NCBI RefSeq assembly: GCF_021513135.1
Contig: NZ_CP090981.1
Location: 1,302,001 to 1,366,000, forward strand
Reading direction: 5' to 3'
Source of the DNA: Vibrio sp. SS-MA-C1-2
GTDB taxonomy: Bacteria > Pseudomonadota > Gammaproteobacteria > Enterobacterales > Vibrionaceae
DNA length: 64,000 nt
A program made the position numbers and the translations under genes. Positions 20,693-31,091 of this stretch are shown one piece after another. The notes beneath the pieces are model-generated. The model ran no database searches. It was not told the origin of the DNA and saw only the letters and a list, made by a program, of their open reading frames with translations. The stretch's first letter is position 1; each line of letters begins with the position of its first letter.

Positions 20693-21793
20693 TTAAATTT
20701 TTGGAACTTGTTGGGTAATACAGTGAATATTGCCACCACCTAATAAGATCTCTCTGGCGGGAATACCATTAATTTGATAGCCGGGATAGAGGTGAGATAA
20801 AATGGCTTTGACATCGTTATCGTATCGCTCATCGAGTAGCGGCAAGACAATTTGATTATTGGTGATCAGATAATTGGCATAAGATGCAGCTAAACGTTCA
20901 CCCGCTTCTCGCTCCATTCCTTCGGCAATGTCGATGCCAGCTGCTTCCTCTTCTGTCATAAATAGCGGGCCCGGCATAGGCAGTTTATGGACAACAATTT
21001 TTCGACCTTTAGCGTCCGTTTGTTGAGTTAAATAGTCGTATGCATCTCTGCTAATTTGATATTGCGGATCGCTTGGATCATCACACCAAGTCAAGACGAC
21101 TTCTCCGGGTTTGACGATATGAATAATATTGTCGACATGACCATTGGTTTCATCGTTATAAAGCCCTTGTGGTAGCCAGATAACTTTTTCAATATTGAGA
21201 TAATCGCAAAGTATCGCAGTTATCTCTTCACGACTAAGATCCGGATTTCGACTTTCATGGAGCAGACACTCTTCGGTGGTATACAGCGTGCCTTCACCAT
21301 CGACATGAATTGAGCCACCTTCTAAAACAATCGGTGCGGGATAGCGAGAATCGCCACTGATTTCACACATTTTTTGTGCTACTTGATCATCTCGATTCCA
21401 AGGGAAGTAGAGACCATCAACCAATCCGCCCCAAGCATTGAACTCCCAGTCTACGCCACGACGCTCGCCTTGATCGTTAACCACATAACTCGCACCAATA
21501 TCTCGCATCCAAGCATCATCCGTTGAGATTTCAATGACTCGAATATGTTCAGGTAGACGTGATACCGCATTGTCATATTGGTTAGCATTGACTAATACCG
21601 TGACGGGCGTTGTTCGACTAATCTGTTTTGCGACGTCGATAAATGTCTGTTGAGCTGGCTTGGCTCCGTTTCTCCAGTTATCGCTTCTTTCTGGCCATGC
21701 AATCCAGATCTCACTGTGTGCTTCATGTTCTGCTGGCATTCTAAAACCATCATTTTTGGGACAACCTGAGAGTAATTTTTTATTAATTTTCAT
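20693..21793 (-). CDS. aguA: Agmatine deiminase
   Basis: Hydrolyses agmatine to N-carbamoylputrescine and ammonia. The start ATG at 21793 (366 residues) is chosen because GGAG ends 6 bp before it; an ATG at 21799 would abut the ribosome-binding site. Family blocks visible are [22 protein letters not shown] near residues 19-40, [11 protein letters not shown] near 90, NAWGG near 117, [13 protein letters not shown] near 155, DNIIHI near 220 and the catalytic cysteine in [12 protein letters not shown] near 355. It lies 65 bp upstream of ptcA and 75 bp downstream of the antiporter, in one operon. Confidence 0.95.
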   Translation of the reverse strand: MKINKKLLSGCPKNDGFRMPAEHEAHSEIWIAWPERSDNWRNGAKPAQQTFIDVAKQISRTTPVTVLVNANQYDNAVSRLPEHIRVIEISTDDAWMRDIGASYVVNDQGERRGVDWEFNAWGGLVDGLYFPWNRDDQVAQKMCEISGDSRYPAPIVLEGGSIHVDGEGTLYTTEECLLHESRNPDLSREEITAILCDYLNIEKVIWLPQGLYNDETNGHVDNIIHIVKPGEVVLTWCDDPSDPQYQISRDAYDYLTQQTDAKGRKIVVHKLPMPGPLFMTEEEAAGIDIAEGMEREAGERLAASYANYLITNNQIVLPLLDERYDNDVKAILSHLYPGYQINGIPAREILLGGGNIHCITQQVPKI

Positions 21794-21868
21794 TATCATC
21801 TCCTTGATCGAATTTTAATTATTGATATTTAACTATTTGGTCAGTAATGATTTTTATGTGTTTGACTC

Positions 21869-23275
21869 TCAATGAGCTGACTCTTTTTTACGTTTCAGTG
21901 CACCGAGTAATATCCACTCACCAACCAATACCGTAATGATGACACCGATTAAGACTGGCGCGGTGTAACCCCAATTGGCGACCGTAAACTCTAACGCTTC
22001 AGGGAAAATAAATAGCACCACCGCTTGCAGAACAATCAAGAAACAGACAATGGTGATTAGCCACTGCACCGCGATGCCACCGGGTACTTTAAATGGGCGT
22101 TCTCTCTCCCCATCTTTTAGACGCAGTTTGAGGTAGGCTGGAAACATAAAGAGGTAAGGAAGGAGAAAAATACAGCTAGAGAACGCGAAAATAGACCAAA
22201 AAAGATCATCATTAGCTTGGGCAAATAGCGCATAAGAGACGATAACAATGGTCGAGATTGCCCCTGTAATATTGTTGGCGCCAATAGGAGAACCGTTGGC
22301 AGACATTTTGGCGACAGGCGCGGGCAGTTCTCCTTCTTGTGCCGCTTCGGCTGCTGCTCGACTGGCTCCCATCGTCCAACTGACCATATTTCCGATTAGG
22401 GTTAACATGGCACATGTACCAAATAGATAGACCATCGCTGAGCCGAATGCGCTGTCACCAAATAAAGTTTTAAAGGTGTCAATTAAGCCTGAGACTAAAC
22501 CGATGCTCTCAACAGGAAGCGCAAGTAAAATTCCAAGTGTGCCGAAGATATAAAGAAAGGCAGTGATAGCAATCGAGAGGAAAACCGCTTTCGGCATATC
22601 TCTGACATCCTTCATATCTTTGGTCATGGTAGCAACCAATTCAAATCCCATTAAGTTAAAGACAATCGCCGGTAAAAAGGCGACGGCAGAATCAAGGGTT
22701 GGCATCATTGCGACAAATGAAAATTCATTGGCAACCCCATTCTTCATCGCATAGATAAATCCGCCGATCCCAATCACCGAGATAACAATAATTTTAAGAA
22801 TGGCGCCAATATTGGTGACCCAAACCCCAATATCTGATGAGACATTACAGATTCCGATGGTAAACCACGTTAGAAGAATACAGATCGCGATTTGCCACCA
22901 GAGAGAAAGATCTGGAATAAAGAGCTCGGCAAACATTCCAGCAAAAAGGATATAGACCGCAGGCATCCAAAGCCCGACATTGATCCAGTAAAACCAGGTG
23001 GTTCGAACCGCCCACTTAAAATCAAATGCCGCTTTTACCCAGTCATAAATCCCGCCATCTCCTGGGTAAGTGGTACTGAGTTCTGAGGTCATTAATCCAT
23101 AAGGAATAACAAAAAATATCAGCATGACCAACCACCAACCAATGGCGCTGACACCAATGCTTGCTGATGCGGTTAGGGTATCAACCACCAATACGGCACA
23201 AAGTGTAAACAGTGCAATACTGGTGACTCCCATCTTTCCTTGTGTTTGATTGGTACTTTGTTCAGGGAATTCCAT
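21869..23275 (-). CDS. APC-family amino acid/polyamine permease, probable agmatine:putrescine antiporter
   Basis: 468-residue inner-membrane transporter with about 12 hydrophobic segments. The start at 23275 (MEFPEQSTNQTQ) has GGAGG at good spacing; an upstream in-frame extension of 22 residues lacks such a site. APC features include the first-helix region near TLTASASIGVSAIGWW and PYGLMTSELSTTYPGDGGIYDWVK. As first gene of an operon with agmatine deiminase and putrescine carbamoyltransferase, it most likely exchanges external agmatine for putrescine, as AguD does in lactic acid bacteria. Substrate is inferred from context only; glutamate/GABA-type antiporters look similar. Confidence 0.85.
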   Translation of the reverse strand: MEFPEQSTNQTQGKMGVTSIALFTLCAVLVVDTLTASASIGVSAIGWWLVMLIFFVIPYGLMTSELSTTYPGDGGIYDWVKAAFDFKWAVRTTWFYWINVGLWMPAVYILFAGMFAELFIPDLSLWWQIAICILLTWFTIGICNVSSDIGVWVTNIGAILKIIVISVIGIGGFIYAMKNGVANEFSFVAMMPTLDSAVAFLPAIVFNLMGFELVATMTKDMKDVRDMPKAVFLSIAITAFLYIFGTLGILLALPVESIGLVSGLIDTFKTLFGDSAFGSAMVYLFGTCAMLTLIGNMVSWTMGASRAAAEAAQEGELPAPVAKMSANGSPIGANNITGAISTIVIVSYALFAQANDDLFWSIFAFSSCIFLLPYLFMFPAYLKLRLKDGERERPFKVPGGIAVQWLITIVCFLIVLQAVVLFIFPEALEFTVANWGYTAPVLIGVIITVLVGEWILLGALKRKKESAH

Positions 23276-23684
23276 ACATCCTCCGATGTGATTAAATTTC
23301 AATACTAAAAATAGATATTCCGATAAAAAACCGCAGATCATGTAGATTGAACGTTGGGTTATTGATCATTTGATCTTTTTTGAATAAATCTATTTTCACA
23401 AATAAAAACCATGAATGGAGTTATTGAAATCACATGTCGACTGAAGATGAAAAAGCGATGACTTATTTGTGAGGCACTATTCAAAATAGAGAGGAGATAA
23501 GAGGGAAAAGCCGATTTTTGATTTTTATCAACTGTTTTATGGTGATAGCCTTACGATAGATTGGTTGTTAACTTTATGAAATGAATAATAATTAATGTTT
23601 TGTGAAATGATAAGTACATTTTATTTGTTGATATAAGTCAGTTTTAACGGTTGATATGGGTGAGGGTATTGAGGGAAAACAGTC
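23276..23684. promoter_or_regulatory. Divergent promoter region of the agmatine operon and its TetR regulator
   Basis: 409-bp AT-rich gap between two divergent genes. A small palindrome GATCA-TT-TGATC at 23364-23375, 89 bp upstream of the antiporter start, is the only symmetric site I would propose as a TetR operator. No gene is visible here. Confidence 0.4.
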
Positions 23685-24314
23685 ATGAAAAAAGAGAGTA
23701 CTACTGAGAAGTTAAATCGAATTGATCATGCGGTAGAGCAGTTGCTGCAAAGACGACTCGCTCATACGATCTCAATTTATGATATCGCTAAAGAAGCTTC
23801 AATCGCCACATCGACGATCTACCATCATTACCCTAATATTGAGTCACTTTTTTATACCCAAATAGAAAAAGTATTTAATGACTTTGATCTGGTATTAGCG
23901 GAGGCAATTGAGCCGACTAAAGTGAATGTTTGGCAAGATATTAATCGCATGATTGAGAGCAGTTATGTCACTTACTACCGTGATAATCGAATGGCACAGC
24001 AACTCTTATTGAGCCAGCATGTTTTTAAATCGATTCGACACGCGGATTGTGAAAATGATCTTCGATTAGCGAAAGAGGTTGAAGCTGTATATCGGCAATA
24101 CTTTATTTTACCGGCGTTACCTAAGCAGATTAATATCTTTGCTATTGCGCTGCAAGTGGCTGACAAGGTCTACAGTCTGAGTTATCGAGAATATGGTGAG
24201 ATTAGTGATGATCTTGCTTCTGAGGCTGTTAAGGTCACTCAAGCGTATTTAGGGCTATATTTACCTTGTTATCTACCTAGGGTGGAAGTAAAACAAGAAA
24301 GTCACCTTACTTAG
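23685..24314 (+). CDS. TetR-family transcriptional regulator
   Basis: 209-residue TetR-type protein. The N-terminal helix-turn-helix (TISIYDIAKEASIATSTIYHHYPNIESLF, about residues 28-56) has the usual TIYxHYxxxEsL ending. The C-terminal ligand domain is helical and not recognisable by family. It is divergent from the agmatine operon and is probably its regulator, responding to agmatine or a polyamine; inference from layout. Its last codons and stop form the left arm of a 16-bp inverted repeat. Confidence 0.88.
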   Translation: MKKESTTEKLNRIDHAVEQLLQRRLAHTISIYDIAKEASIATSTIYHHYPNIESLFYTQIEKVFNDFDLVLAEAIEPTKVNVWQDINRMIESSYVTYYRDNRMAQQLLLSQHVFKSIRHADCENDLRLAKEVEAVYRQYFILPALPKQINIFAIALQVADKVYSLSYREYGEISDDLASEAVKVTQAYLGLYLPCYLPRVEVKQESHLT

Positions 24315-24378
24315 CTTTTTAATAGCAGACTATTATTGAATTGTCGGCTATCGTAAAAGTAAGTAAGGTGACTTTTGT
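24298..24378 (+). terminator. Long hairpin overlapping the TetR stop codon
   Basis: Perfect 16-bp inverted repeat AAAGTCACCTTACTTA (24298-24313) / TAAGTAAGGTGACTTT (24360-24375), followed by TGTATTAAC. Its 46-nt loop holds a second imperfect pair, AATAGCAGAC / GTCGGCTATC. The left arm encodes the final residues SHLT and the TAG of the TetR protein. It may end transcription from both this gene and the convergent symporter gene. Confidence 0.65.
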
Positions 24379-24434
24379 ATTAACTTTTTAGGTATTTTTG
24401 AACTATAAATTTATCTGAACGTTAATTTGCCTAA

Positions 24435-25742
24435 TTAATTTTTCACATTATGAAAATCAACATGCTCGGTTTTTTCGCCGGCATTTGGATCGTTGAAGAC
24501 ATTAACATCAAACTTACCTTCAGACTTTGCCACAATACAACTTACTGCACTATCACCGGTGATATTTACCGCAGTACGAATCATATCCAATAGACGGTCA
24601 ACACCCATAATCAATGCAATACCCTCAAGCGGCAGACCTACTTGGTTTAGTACCATTGCTAACATAATCAAGCCAACACCCGGAACACCCGCCGTACCAA
24701 TAGAGGCAAGAGTAGCTGTCATAATCACGGTTAAGTAATCATTCATGGTCAATGGGATATTGAATGCTTGAGCAATAAATGCGGTTGCCACCCCTTGCAT
24801 GATAGCCGTACCATCCATGTTGATGGTTGCCCCTAATGGAACCGTAAAAGAGGCGATACTATTTTTAACCCCTAAACGGTGCGTAACGGTTTCCATGGTG
24901 ACCGGAATCGTGGCATTTGATGATGCGGTTGAGAAAGCAAACATCACCGCATCTTCCATTTTACGTAAGAAGGTAATTGGACTTAGACCAGAAAAGGCTT
25001 TTAACATCACACTGTATGTGACTAAACCGTGAATTAATAATGCGCCTGTTAATACTAAGAAGTAAGAGCCTAAATTGACAATGGCATGGACACCTAAGCC
25101 AGTGAACAATTTAGCCATTAAGAAGAAAACACCGTAAGGGGCAATATTCATTAATAGTGCCACTAACTTCATGATCACTTCGTTAAGATCACTAAAGACT
25201 TTTGCAATACGTTGACCGGGTTCACCAGCAGCACTGATTGCGATACCAAATAGGACAGCAAAGACAATAACCTGAAGCGTATTACCTTCCGCCATTGCAC
25301 TAATTGGGTTGGTTGGGAACATGCCAACAATGACGCTACCTAATGATGGCGCTTCTGTGCTCGCAAATGATGAAGCGGCAGTCAGATCTGCACCTGCACC
25401 GGGTTGGAATAGTACACCCATACCGATAGCTAAAGAGATCGCTAACGCTGTTGTGACAATATAGAACGCGAGAGTTTTTCCACCCAAGCGACCAAGAGTA
25501 CTAATATCTTTTAATGAGCTAGTACCGCACACCAGTGAGACAAACACTAAAGGAACAACAAGCATTTTTAAACTGGCGATAAAGATTTTACCACCGACTT
25601 CAAATAGGCCGTTAACAAGGTATGCATCAACAAAAGAGTTAGTTGAAAAGAAGGCTTGAATTGCAAAACCTGTCAATATACCAGCGATCATCCCTGTGAT
25701 GACGCGACCGGTTAATGTCATTTTTTTCTTTGTTTTATTCAT
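24435..25742 (-). CDS. DAACS-family dicarboxylate/amino acid:cation symporter
   Basis: 435-residue sodium- or proton-coupled symporter of the GltP/DctA family in the inner membrane. The ATG at 25742 (MNKTKKKMTLTGRV) has AGAAAGGAAAA upstream; another in-frame start 24 bp earlier is less well placed. Signature segments are the serine-rich re-entrant loop STASSNATIPVTM near residues 280-292 and the substrate-site NMDGTAIMQG near 315-324. Substrate (glutamate, aspartate or C4-dicarboxylate) cannot be fixed from sequence. It stands alone between the TetR gene and metG. Confidence 0.9.
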   Translation of the reverse strand: MNKTKKKMTLTGRVITGMIAGILTGFAIQAFFSTNSFVDAYLVNGLFEVGGKIFIASLKMLVVPLVFVSLVCGTSSLKDISTLGRLGGKTLAFYIVTTALAISLAIGMGVLFQPGAGADLTAASSFASTEAPSLGSVIVGMFPTNPISAMAEGNTLQVIVFAVLFGIAISAAGEPGQRIAKVFSDLNEVIMKLVALLMNIAPYGVFFLMAKLFTGLGVHAIVNLGSYFLVLTGALLIHGLVTYSVMLKAFSGLSPITFLRKMEDAVMFAFSTASSNATIPVTMETVTHRLGVKNSIASFTVPLGATINMDGTAIMQGVATAFIAQAFNIPLTMNDYLTVIMTATLASIGTAGVPGVGLIMLAMVLNQVGLPLEGIALIMGVDRLLDMIRTAVNITGDSAVSCIVAKSEGKFDVNVFNDPNAGEKTEHVDFHNVKN

Positions 25743-26061
25743 GGATTTTCCTTTCTGTGATGACAATGAAAACTCCTCAAAGTCGAGGAAAGCCTAGCAG
25801 TTGAATCTGTAAATAAGTGTGTCTAAATGTAACGAATGAGTATTTGTGCGATAAATATCACATAAACACATAAGAAGAATATGACCTGTTTTACATAAAA
25901 ACAACATAGTTACTTACATTAAGGTTGTTTTATCCCCACACTTTAAAAAAGGTTTTACACAATAAAAAGATAACAATATGTAATTACAAGGTTATTTGTT
26001 GAACAACAGGGGGACTGAAAGATGAGAGATTAAGGCGTATTTTTGCTATTTTTTAAGCGAA
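25743..26061. other. Intergenic region upstream of the symporter gene
   Basis: AT-rich non-coding stretch holding a short CCTC...GAGG hairpin near 25777-25790 and presumably the symporter promoter. I see no gene and no convincing CRP site. Confidence 0.45.
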
Positions 26062-26137
26062 AAAAAACAGAAGTTATCAGTTATCCATTTTCACTCTTTT
26101 TATTTGAGCATAAAAGGTAATTGAACTTCTGTTTTTT
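26062..26137 (-). terminator. Long inverted-repeat terminator after metG
   Basis: Perfect 14-bp stem AAAAAACAGAAGTT (26062-26075) / AACTTCTGTTTTTT (26124-26137) with a 48-nt AT-rich loop. T-runs occur at both ends, so it could act in either direction. It lies 38 bp beyond the metG stop. Confidence 0.65.
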
Positions 26138-26174
26138 GGGATATCGAAAATAGTTAATAACGATTCGCTATTTA

Positions 26175-28226
26175 TTACATAATACGCATACCAGCTTGAG
26201 CACCTTCGTGAGGCTCAAGTAGCCAGATCTCATCGTCACCTGGGCCTGCTGCCAAGATCATTCCTTCAGATAGACCAAATTTCATTTTACGCGGCTTAAG
26301 GTTTGCCACCATCACGGTATGCTTACCAACTAGATCTTCTGGTTTATAAGCAGACTTGATACCAGAGAAGACTTGGCGAGTTTCACCACCTAGATCTAAT
26401 TGGAATTTTAGTAACTTCTTAGATTTAGGGACTTCTTCACAGCTAATGATTTTAGCAACACGAAGATCGACTTTAGCAAAGTCATCAAACTCAATCTCAT
26501 CGGCGATTGGTTCATCTGTCAATGGTGTTGAATTTTGTTTTGCTGCGGCAGCATCTGCTTTTGCTTTTTCCGCTGCAGCTTCTTCTCGAGAAGATTCAAC
26601 CATAGCTTCAACTTTTTTGCTGTCGATGCGGCTAAATAACGCCTTAAACTTAGTAATCTTATGACCAACAAGGGGAGCTTTTATGCCATCCCAAGTGAGA
26701 GTTTCATTTAAGAACGCTTCAGTACGAGCAGTTAGTTCTGGCATTACTGGCTTCAGATAAGTCATTAATACGCGGAACAAGTTGATACCGACAGAAGAAA
26801 CATCTTGTAGCTCTTGCTCTTTGCCTTCTTCTTTAGCCAGAACCCACGGGGCTTTATCATCAATATACTGATTTGCTTTATCTGCAAGTGCAGTAATTTC
26901 ACGAATAGCACGACTGAATTCACGGGTATTGTACAACTCACCAATTTTATCGGCAGCGGCAACAAACTCATTATACAATTCAGGCTCGGCACAAGTCTCA
27001 GATAACTGACCATCAAAACGCTTAGTAATAAAGCCAGCGTTACGAGAGGCTAAGTTAACAATCTTGTTCACCACATCGCTGTTTACACGTTGAGTGAAAT
27101 CGTCAAGATTAAGGTCGAGATCATCGATACGGCTGTTAAGTTTAGCAGCATAATAATAACGTAGACATTCAGGATCTAAGTGATTGAGATAAGTACTCGC
27201 TTTGATGAATGTCCCTTTAGACTTAGACATCTTCGCACCATTGACTGTCACATAACCGTGAACGAAAACGTTAGTTGGCTTACGGTAACCAGCACCATCT
27301 AGCATTGCAGGCCAGAATAGGCTGTGGAAATAGACAATATCTTTACCGATGAAGTGGTAAAGTTCGGTGGTGCTATCTTTTTTCCAGTACTCGTCAAAGT
27401 CTAGGTTATCGCTCTTATCACATAGGTTCTTGAATGAGCCCATGTAGCCGATAGGAGCATCTAGCCATACGTAGAAGTACTTGCCTGTTTCACCTGGGAT
27501 CTCAAAACCAAAGTAAGGGGCATCACGAGAGATATCCCATTGCTGCAGACCAGACTCAAACCACTCTTGCATTTTATTTGCAGTTTCTGATTGTAGTGCA
27601 CCTGATTTGGTCCACTCACTTAACATGCTTTCGAACTGTGGCAGATCGAAAAAGAAGTGTTGTGAATCTTTCATCACTGGGGTTGCACCAGAAACAGCAG
27701 ACTTAGGGTTAATCAGATCAACTGGGCTATAAGTTTCACCACAGTTATCACAGTTATCACCATACTGATCTTCAGCTTTACATTTAGGGCATGTGCCTTT
27801 TACGAAGCGATCAGGTAGGAACATCTCTTTCTCAGGATCGAAAAGCTGAGAAATAGTGCGAGACGTGATAAAGCCATTGTTTTTAAGTTGAGTATAAATA
27901 TGGCTAGCAAGCTCTCGGTTCTCTTCACTGTGAGTGCTGTGATAGTTATTGAAGTTGATATTGAAACCAGCAAAATCAGCTTGGTGCTCTTTACTGACTT
28001 CAGCGATCATCTCTTCAGGTTCAATACCTAGTTGCTGAGCTTTCAGCATAATAGGTGTCCCGTGAGCGTCATCTGCACAGATAAAGTTGACATCGTTGCC
28101 AGTTAGACGTTGATAACGCACCCAAATATCCGCTTGGATATGCTCAAGCATGTGACCTAAATGGATAGATCCGTTGGCATACGGCAGGGCGCAAGTAACC
28201 AGAATTTTTCTTGGATTAGCAGCCAT
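26175..28226 (-). CDS. metG: Methionine--tRNA ligase
   Basis: Class I synthetase charging tRNA-Met. 683 residues, the long dimeric form. HLGH is at residues 22-25, KMSKS near 335, and a zinc knuckle with CPKC and CDNC near 145-163. The C-terminal Trbp111-like tRNA-binding domain (about 580-683) follows an Ala/Lys/Glu-rich linker. It is divergent from apbC, the arrangement found in enterobacteria and vibrios. Confidence 0.97.
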   Translation of the reverse strand: MAANPRKILVTCALPYANGSIHLGHMLEHIQADIWVRYQRLTGNDVNFICADDAHGTPIMLKAQQLGIEPEEMIAEVSKEHQADFAGFNINFNNYHSTHSEENRELASHIYTQLKNNGFITSRTISQLFDPEKEMFLPDRFVKGTCPKCKAEDQYGDNCDNCGETYSPVDLINPKSAVSGATPVMKDSQHFFFDLPQFESMLSEWTKSGALQSETANKMQEWFESGLQQWDISRDAPYFGFEIPGETGKYFYVWLDAPIGYMGSFKNLCDKSDNLDFDEYWKKDSTTELYHFIGKDIVYFHSLFWPAMLDGAGYRKPTNVFVHGYVTVNGAKMSKSKGTFIKASTYLNHLDPECLRYYYAAKLNSRIDDLDLNLDDFTQRVNSDVVNKIVNLASRNAGFITKRFDGQLSETCAEPELYNEFVAAADKIGELYNTREFSRAIREITALADKANQYIDDKAPWVLAKEEGKEQELQDVSSVGINLFRVLMTYLKPVMPELTARTEAFLNETLTWDGIKAPLVGHKITKFKALFSRIDSKKVEAMVESSREEAAAEKAKADAAAAKQNSTPLTDEPIADEIEFDDFAKVDLRVAKIISCEEVPKSKKLLKFQLDLGGETRQVFSGIKSAYKPEDLVGKHTVMVANLKPRKMKFGLSEGMILAAGPGDDEIWLLEPHEGAQAGMRIM

Positions 28227-28374
28227 TTTATAATTTCGCTTTTTTTGATAAAGAATAGGTTTAATAGTGAGAATATTACCTTATAGTTACAGTAATGCCT
28301 AGCGACTAATCCTATCAAAAGGGATTAGTGAACATATTATTGCCAATAAAAAATAGAAAAGGTTATGACGATTT

Positions 28375-29457
28375 ATGACACAGACATTTAAAGACATGGA
28401 ACAGCTTCAACAATGGCTTAATCAATTTAGTCATCCCCATCTGATTGAACAGTGGGCATCCGTTAAAAATATGGTGCGTGTTACAGCTGATGGAACATTT
28501 AACATTGAAATCCCTTTTGCTGATGCAGAGTTAAATTTACGTTTAACCGAGTGGTTAGAGACACAAAAAGAAGCTGGACAATATCCTGACGGTATTCAAT
28601 TTTCTGTTTCAACTAAAGTTGCTACTCTTGCCGTACATGGAACCCCCGCCGTTAAAGGGATTAAAAATATCATTGCGATTAGTTCTGCTAAAGGTGGTGT
28701 CGGTAAATCAACAACCGCAGTCAACCTTGCTTTAGCTTTAGAACTGCAAGGTGCTAAAGTAGGAATGTTAGATGCGGACATTTATGGCCCATCTGTTCCT
28801 ATGATGTTAGATGCGGAAGAGTTGAAACCACAGCCAGCGAAGAGTGAAAAAGGGATGCACCCAGTTGAGGCATATGGACTGTATACCAATTCGATTGGCT
28901 ATTTGGTTCCTGCTGATAATGCAACGGTTTGGCGTGGACCAATGGCATCAAAAGCACTTCATCAAATGTTGAGTGAAACCATTTGGCCTGATTTAGACTA
29001 TTTAATTATTGATATGCCACCGGGCACCGGTGATATTCAGTTGACGCTTTCACAAAATATCCCAGTCACCAGTGCGGTTGTTATTACGACACCGCAAGAC
29101 TTAGCTCTGGCTGATGCGATTAAAGGCGTTACCATGTTCGATAAGGTCGAAGTCCCAGTTTTAGGGGTGGTTGAGAATATGAGCTACCATATTTGTAGTC
29201 ATTGTGGTCATCAAGAAGCCATTTTTGGTACAGGCGGTGCGATTAAGATGGCAAAAGCAATGGATCTTCCATTATTGGCACAACTTCCGCTTGATATTCA
29301 GATCCGTAGTGATATTGATGCGCGTCAGCCAACCGTGATTGCAGCTCCTGAAAGTGAAGCTTCTCTTCATTATCTAGGACTCGCTGCAACGATTGCTGCA
29401 CGTCTCTATTGGCAAGGTGAAGTTGTTGCAGATCAGATCAGTTTTACTGCGGTTTAG
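28375..29457 (+). CDS. apbC: Iron-sulfur cluster carrier ATPase ApbC (Mrp)
   Basis: P-loop ATPase of the Mrp/NBP35 family that binds and delivers Fe-S clusters. 360 residues. An N-terminal MIP18-like domain covers about residues 1-90. The deviant Walker A motif SAKGGVGKSTTAVN is near 103-116. Conserved DADIYGPSVP is near 138, IIDMPPGTGD near 215, and the cluster-binding CSHC pair near 277-280. Divergent from metG and followed by udk, with a 52-bp nested palindrome in between. Confidence 0.95.
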   Translation: MTQTFKDMEQLQQWLNQFSHPHLIEQWASVKNMVRVTADGTFNIEIPFADAELNLRLTEWLETQKEAGQYPDGIQFSVSTKVATLAVHGTPAVKGIKNIIAISSAKGGVGKSTTAVNLALALELQGAKVGMLDADIYGPSVPMMLDAEELKPQPAKSEKGMHPVEAYGLYTNSIGYLVPADNATVWRGPMASKALHQMLSETIWPDLDYLIIDMPPGTGDIQLTLSQNIPVTSAVVITTPQDLALADAIKGVTMFDKVEVPVLGVVENMSYHICSHCGHQEAIFGTGGAIKMAKAMDLPLLAQLPLDIQIRSDIDARQPTVIAAPESEASLHYLGLAATIAARLYWQGEVVADQISFTAV

Positions 29458-29474
29458 TTGCAAGTTGGTAACAT

Positions 29475-29526
29475 GATTCCAGTCAAATTAAAGTTTATTA
29501 TAATAAACGCGATTAATTCTGGAATC
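29475..29526. repeat. 52-bp nested palindrome between apbC and udk
   Basis: Three nested pairs: GATTCCAG (29475-29482) with CTGGAATC (29519-29526), AATTAA (29486-29491) with TTAATT (29513-29518), and a central perfect palindrome GTTTATTATAATAAAC (29493-29508). It could form one long hairpin or cruciform. There is no T-run after it, so it is not a typical terminator. Confidence 0.75.
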
Positions 29527-29591
29527 ACTACACGTTACTCCTTATACTTGCTCGGTTTTATACTTAACGACCCATTTTTAGGTGCTAAATT

Positions 29592-30236
29592 ATGTCAGAC
29601 AACTCGAATCAGTGCATTATTATCGGAATTGCAGGAGCATCTGCTTCAGGCAAGAGCTTAATTGCAACCACTATTTATGATGAGCTACGTGAACAAGTTG
29701 GTGATCATCAGATTGGTGTAATTACGGAAGATTGTTACTATCGAGATCAAAGTGATTTGAGTATGGAAGAGCGCGTAAAAACCAATTACGACCATCCAAG
29801 TGCACTCGATCATGACCTGCTTTGTGAGCACTTAACGGCATTAGTGAACGGCGAGACAATCCAAGTTCCTAATTATAGTTATACAGAGCATACCCGTCTT
29901 ACTGAAACAACAGAATTAACACCAAAAAAAGTGATTATTCTAGAAGGTATCCTATTATTAACGGATCCACGTCTGCGTAAGATTATGGATACCAGTATCT
30001 TTATGGATACGCCTCTTGATGTTTGTCTACTGCGTCGTGTTCAACGTGATGTTGAAGAACGTGGTCGTACAATGGATTCGGTATTGACTCAGTATCAAAC
30101 GACCGTTCGTCCAATGTTTATGCAATTTATTGAACCATCAAAACAGTATGCCGATATTATCGTCCCTCGCGGCGGTAAAAACCGAATTGCGATTGATGTT
30201 CTCAAAGCGCATATTGCTAAAGAGCTAAAATCATAA
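29592..30236 (+). CDS. udk: Uridine kinase
   Basis: Phosphorylates uridine and cytidine in pyrimidine salvage. 214 residues. P-loop GASASGKS is at residues 15-22, followed by EDCYYRDQ near 47-54 and [12 protein letters not shown] near 66-77. The lid region [13 protein letters not shown] is near 147-159. Gene order apbC-udk-dcd-asmA matches enterobacteria. Its own terminator follows the stop. Confidence 0.96.
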   Translation: MSDNSNQCIIIGIAGASASGKSLIATTIYDELREQVGDHQIGVITEDCYYRDQSDLSMEERVKTNYDHPSALDHDLLCEHLTALVNGETIQVPNYSYTEHTRLTETTELTPKKVIILEGILLLTDPRLRKIMDTSIFMDTPLDVCLLRRVQRDVEERGRTMDSVLTQYQTTVRPMFMQFIEPSKQYADIIVPRGGKNRIAIDVLKAHIAKELKS

Positions 30237-30244
30237 TAAAAAAT

Positions 30245-30268
30245 AGGCTAATTTAATTAGCCTTTTTT
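30245..30268 (+). terminator. Intrinsic terminator after udk
   Basis: Stem GGCTAAT / ATTAGCC (30246-30252 and 30256-30262) with a 3-nt loop, then six T. Confidence 0.9.
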
Positions 30269-30340
30269 ATATCTGCAATTTAAGATGGGATCCAATTTAT
30301 TGATTAGCTATATGGCTTCATCGACAACGGAGAAAGAACA

Positions 30341-30931
30341 GTGAGACTATGTGATCGAGATATTAAAAAGCACCTTAATGACGGATTAATAGAGATGTCT
30401 CCTCGTCCATCCGATGATGCGATTAGTGGCCTAACTGTGGATGTGAGACTGGGGAATAGTTTCCGTGTTTTTACTGATCATAAAGCGCCTTATATCGACC
30501 TGTCTGGCCCTAAAGAGACCGTTAATGCGCAGTTAGAAAAGATCATGAGTGATGAAATTGTTATTCAAAATGATGAAGCTTTTTATCTTCACCCTGGCGA
30601 ACTTGCGTTAGCGGTGACTCATGAGTCGGTGACATTACCAGATAATATTGTGGGTTGGTTAGATGGGCGCTCATCCCTTGCTCGCTTGGGTTTAATGGTT
30701 CATGTGACCGCTCACCGAATTGATCCGGGCTGGTCGGGAAAAATTGTTTTAGAGTTTTATAATAGCGGTCGCTTACCTTTAGCATTACGCCCAGAGATGC
30801 CAATTGGAGCGTTAAGTTTTGAGACACTTTCAGGTTCTGCCGACCGTCCTTATAATAAGCGTGATGATGCAAAATATAAAGACCAGCAAGGTGCAGTTGC
30901 AAGTCGCATAAGTGAAGATAAAGAGTCGTAA
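30341..30931 (+). CDS. dcd: dCTP deaminase
   Basis: Deaminates dCTP to dUTP for dTTP synthesis. 196 residues, GTG start at 30341 ([12 protein letters not shown]) in register with E. coli Dcd. Family blocks are near-identical: [55 protein letters not shown]. The last residues follow E. coli in [10 protein letters not shown] terminator follows, so asmA is transcribed separately or by read-through. Confidence 0.96.
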   Translation: MRLCDRDIKKHLNDGLIEMSPRPSDDAISGLTVDVRLGNSFRVFTDHKAPYIDLSGPKETVNAQLEKIMSDEIVIQNDEAFYLHPGELALAVTHESVTLPDNIVGWLDGRSSLARLGLMVHVTAHRIDPGWSGKIVLEFYNSGRLPLALRPEMPIGALSFETLSGSADRPYNKRDDAKYKDQQGAVASRISEDKES

Positions 30932-30968
30932 GTTTAGCGATTTAGCATAATTATATTTACATTGAAGG

Positions 30969-31027
30969 TAGCGCGTTGTATCTATATTCTTTCAATTTGA
31001 AAGTGTAGATCAAAGCGCTATTTTTTT
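30969..31027 (+). terminator. Intrinsic terminator after dcd
   Basis: Long stem: TAGCGC (30969-30974) pairs with GCGCTA (31015-31020), continued by inner TTG.ATCTA / TAGATCAA pairing, then seven T. Confidence 0.85.
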
Positions 31028-31091
31028 ATCTATTATTACAGCGACTCTATTTGAATCAGTAATACAGGCATAGAACAGGGAAAGGAACATC

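Noticed and set aside
25840-25875. Possible CRP site TGTG...CACA upstream of the symporter gene
   Set aside because: The spacing between TGTG and CACA is two bases too long for a CRP site, and the fifth bases do not match.
29458-29661. Open frame of 67 codons between apbC and udk
   Set aside because: It crosses the nested palindrome and overlaps udk in another frame; no homology or ribosome-binding site.
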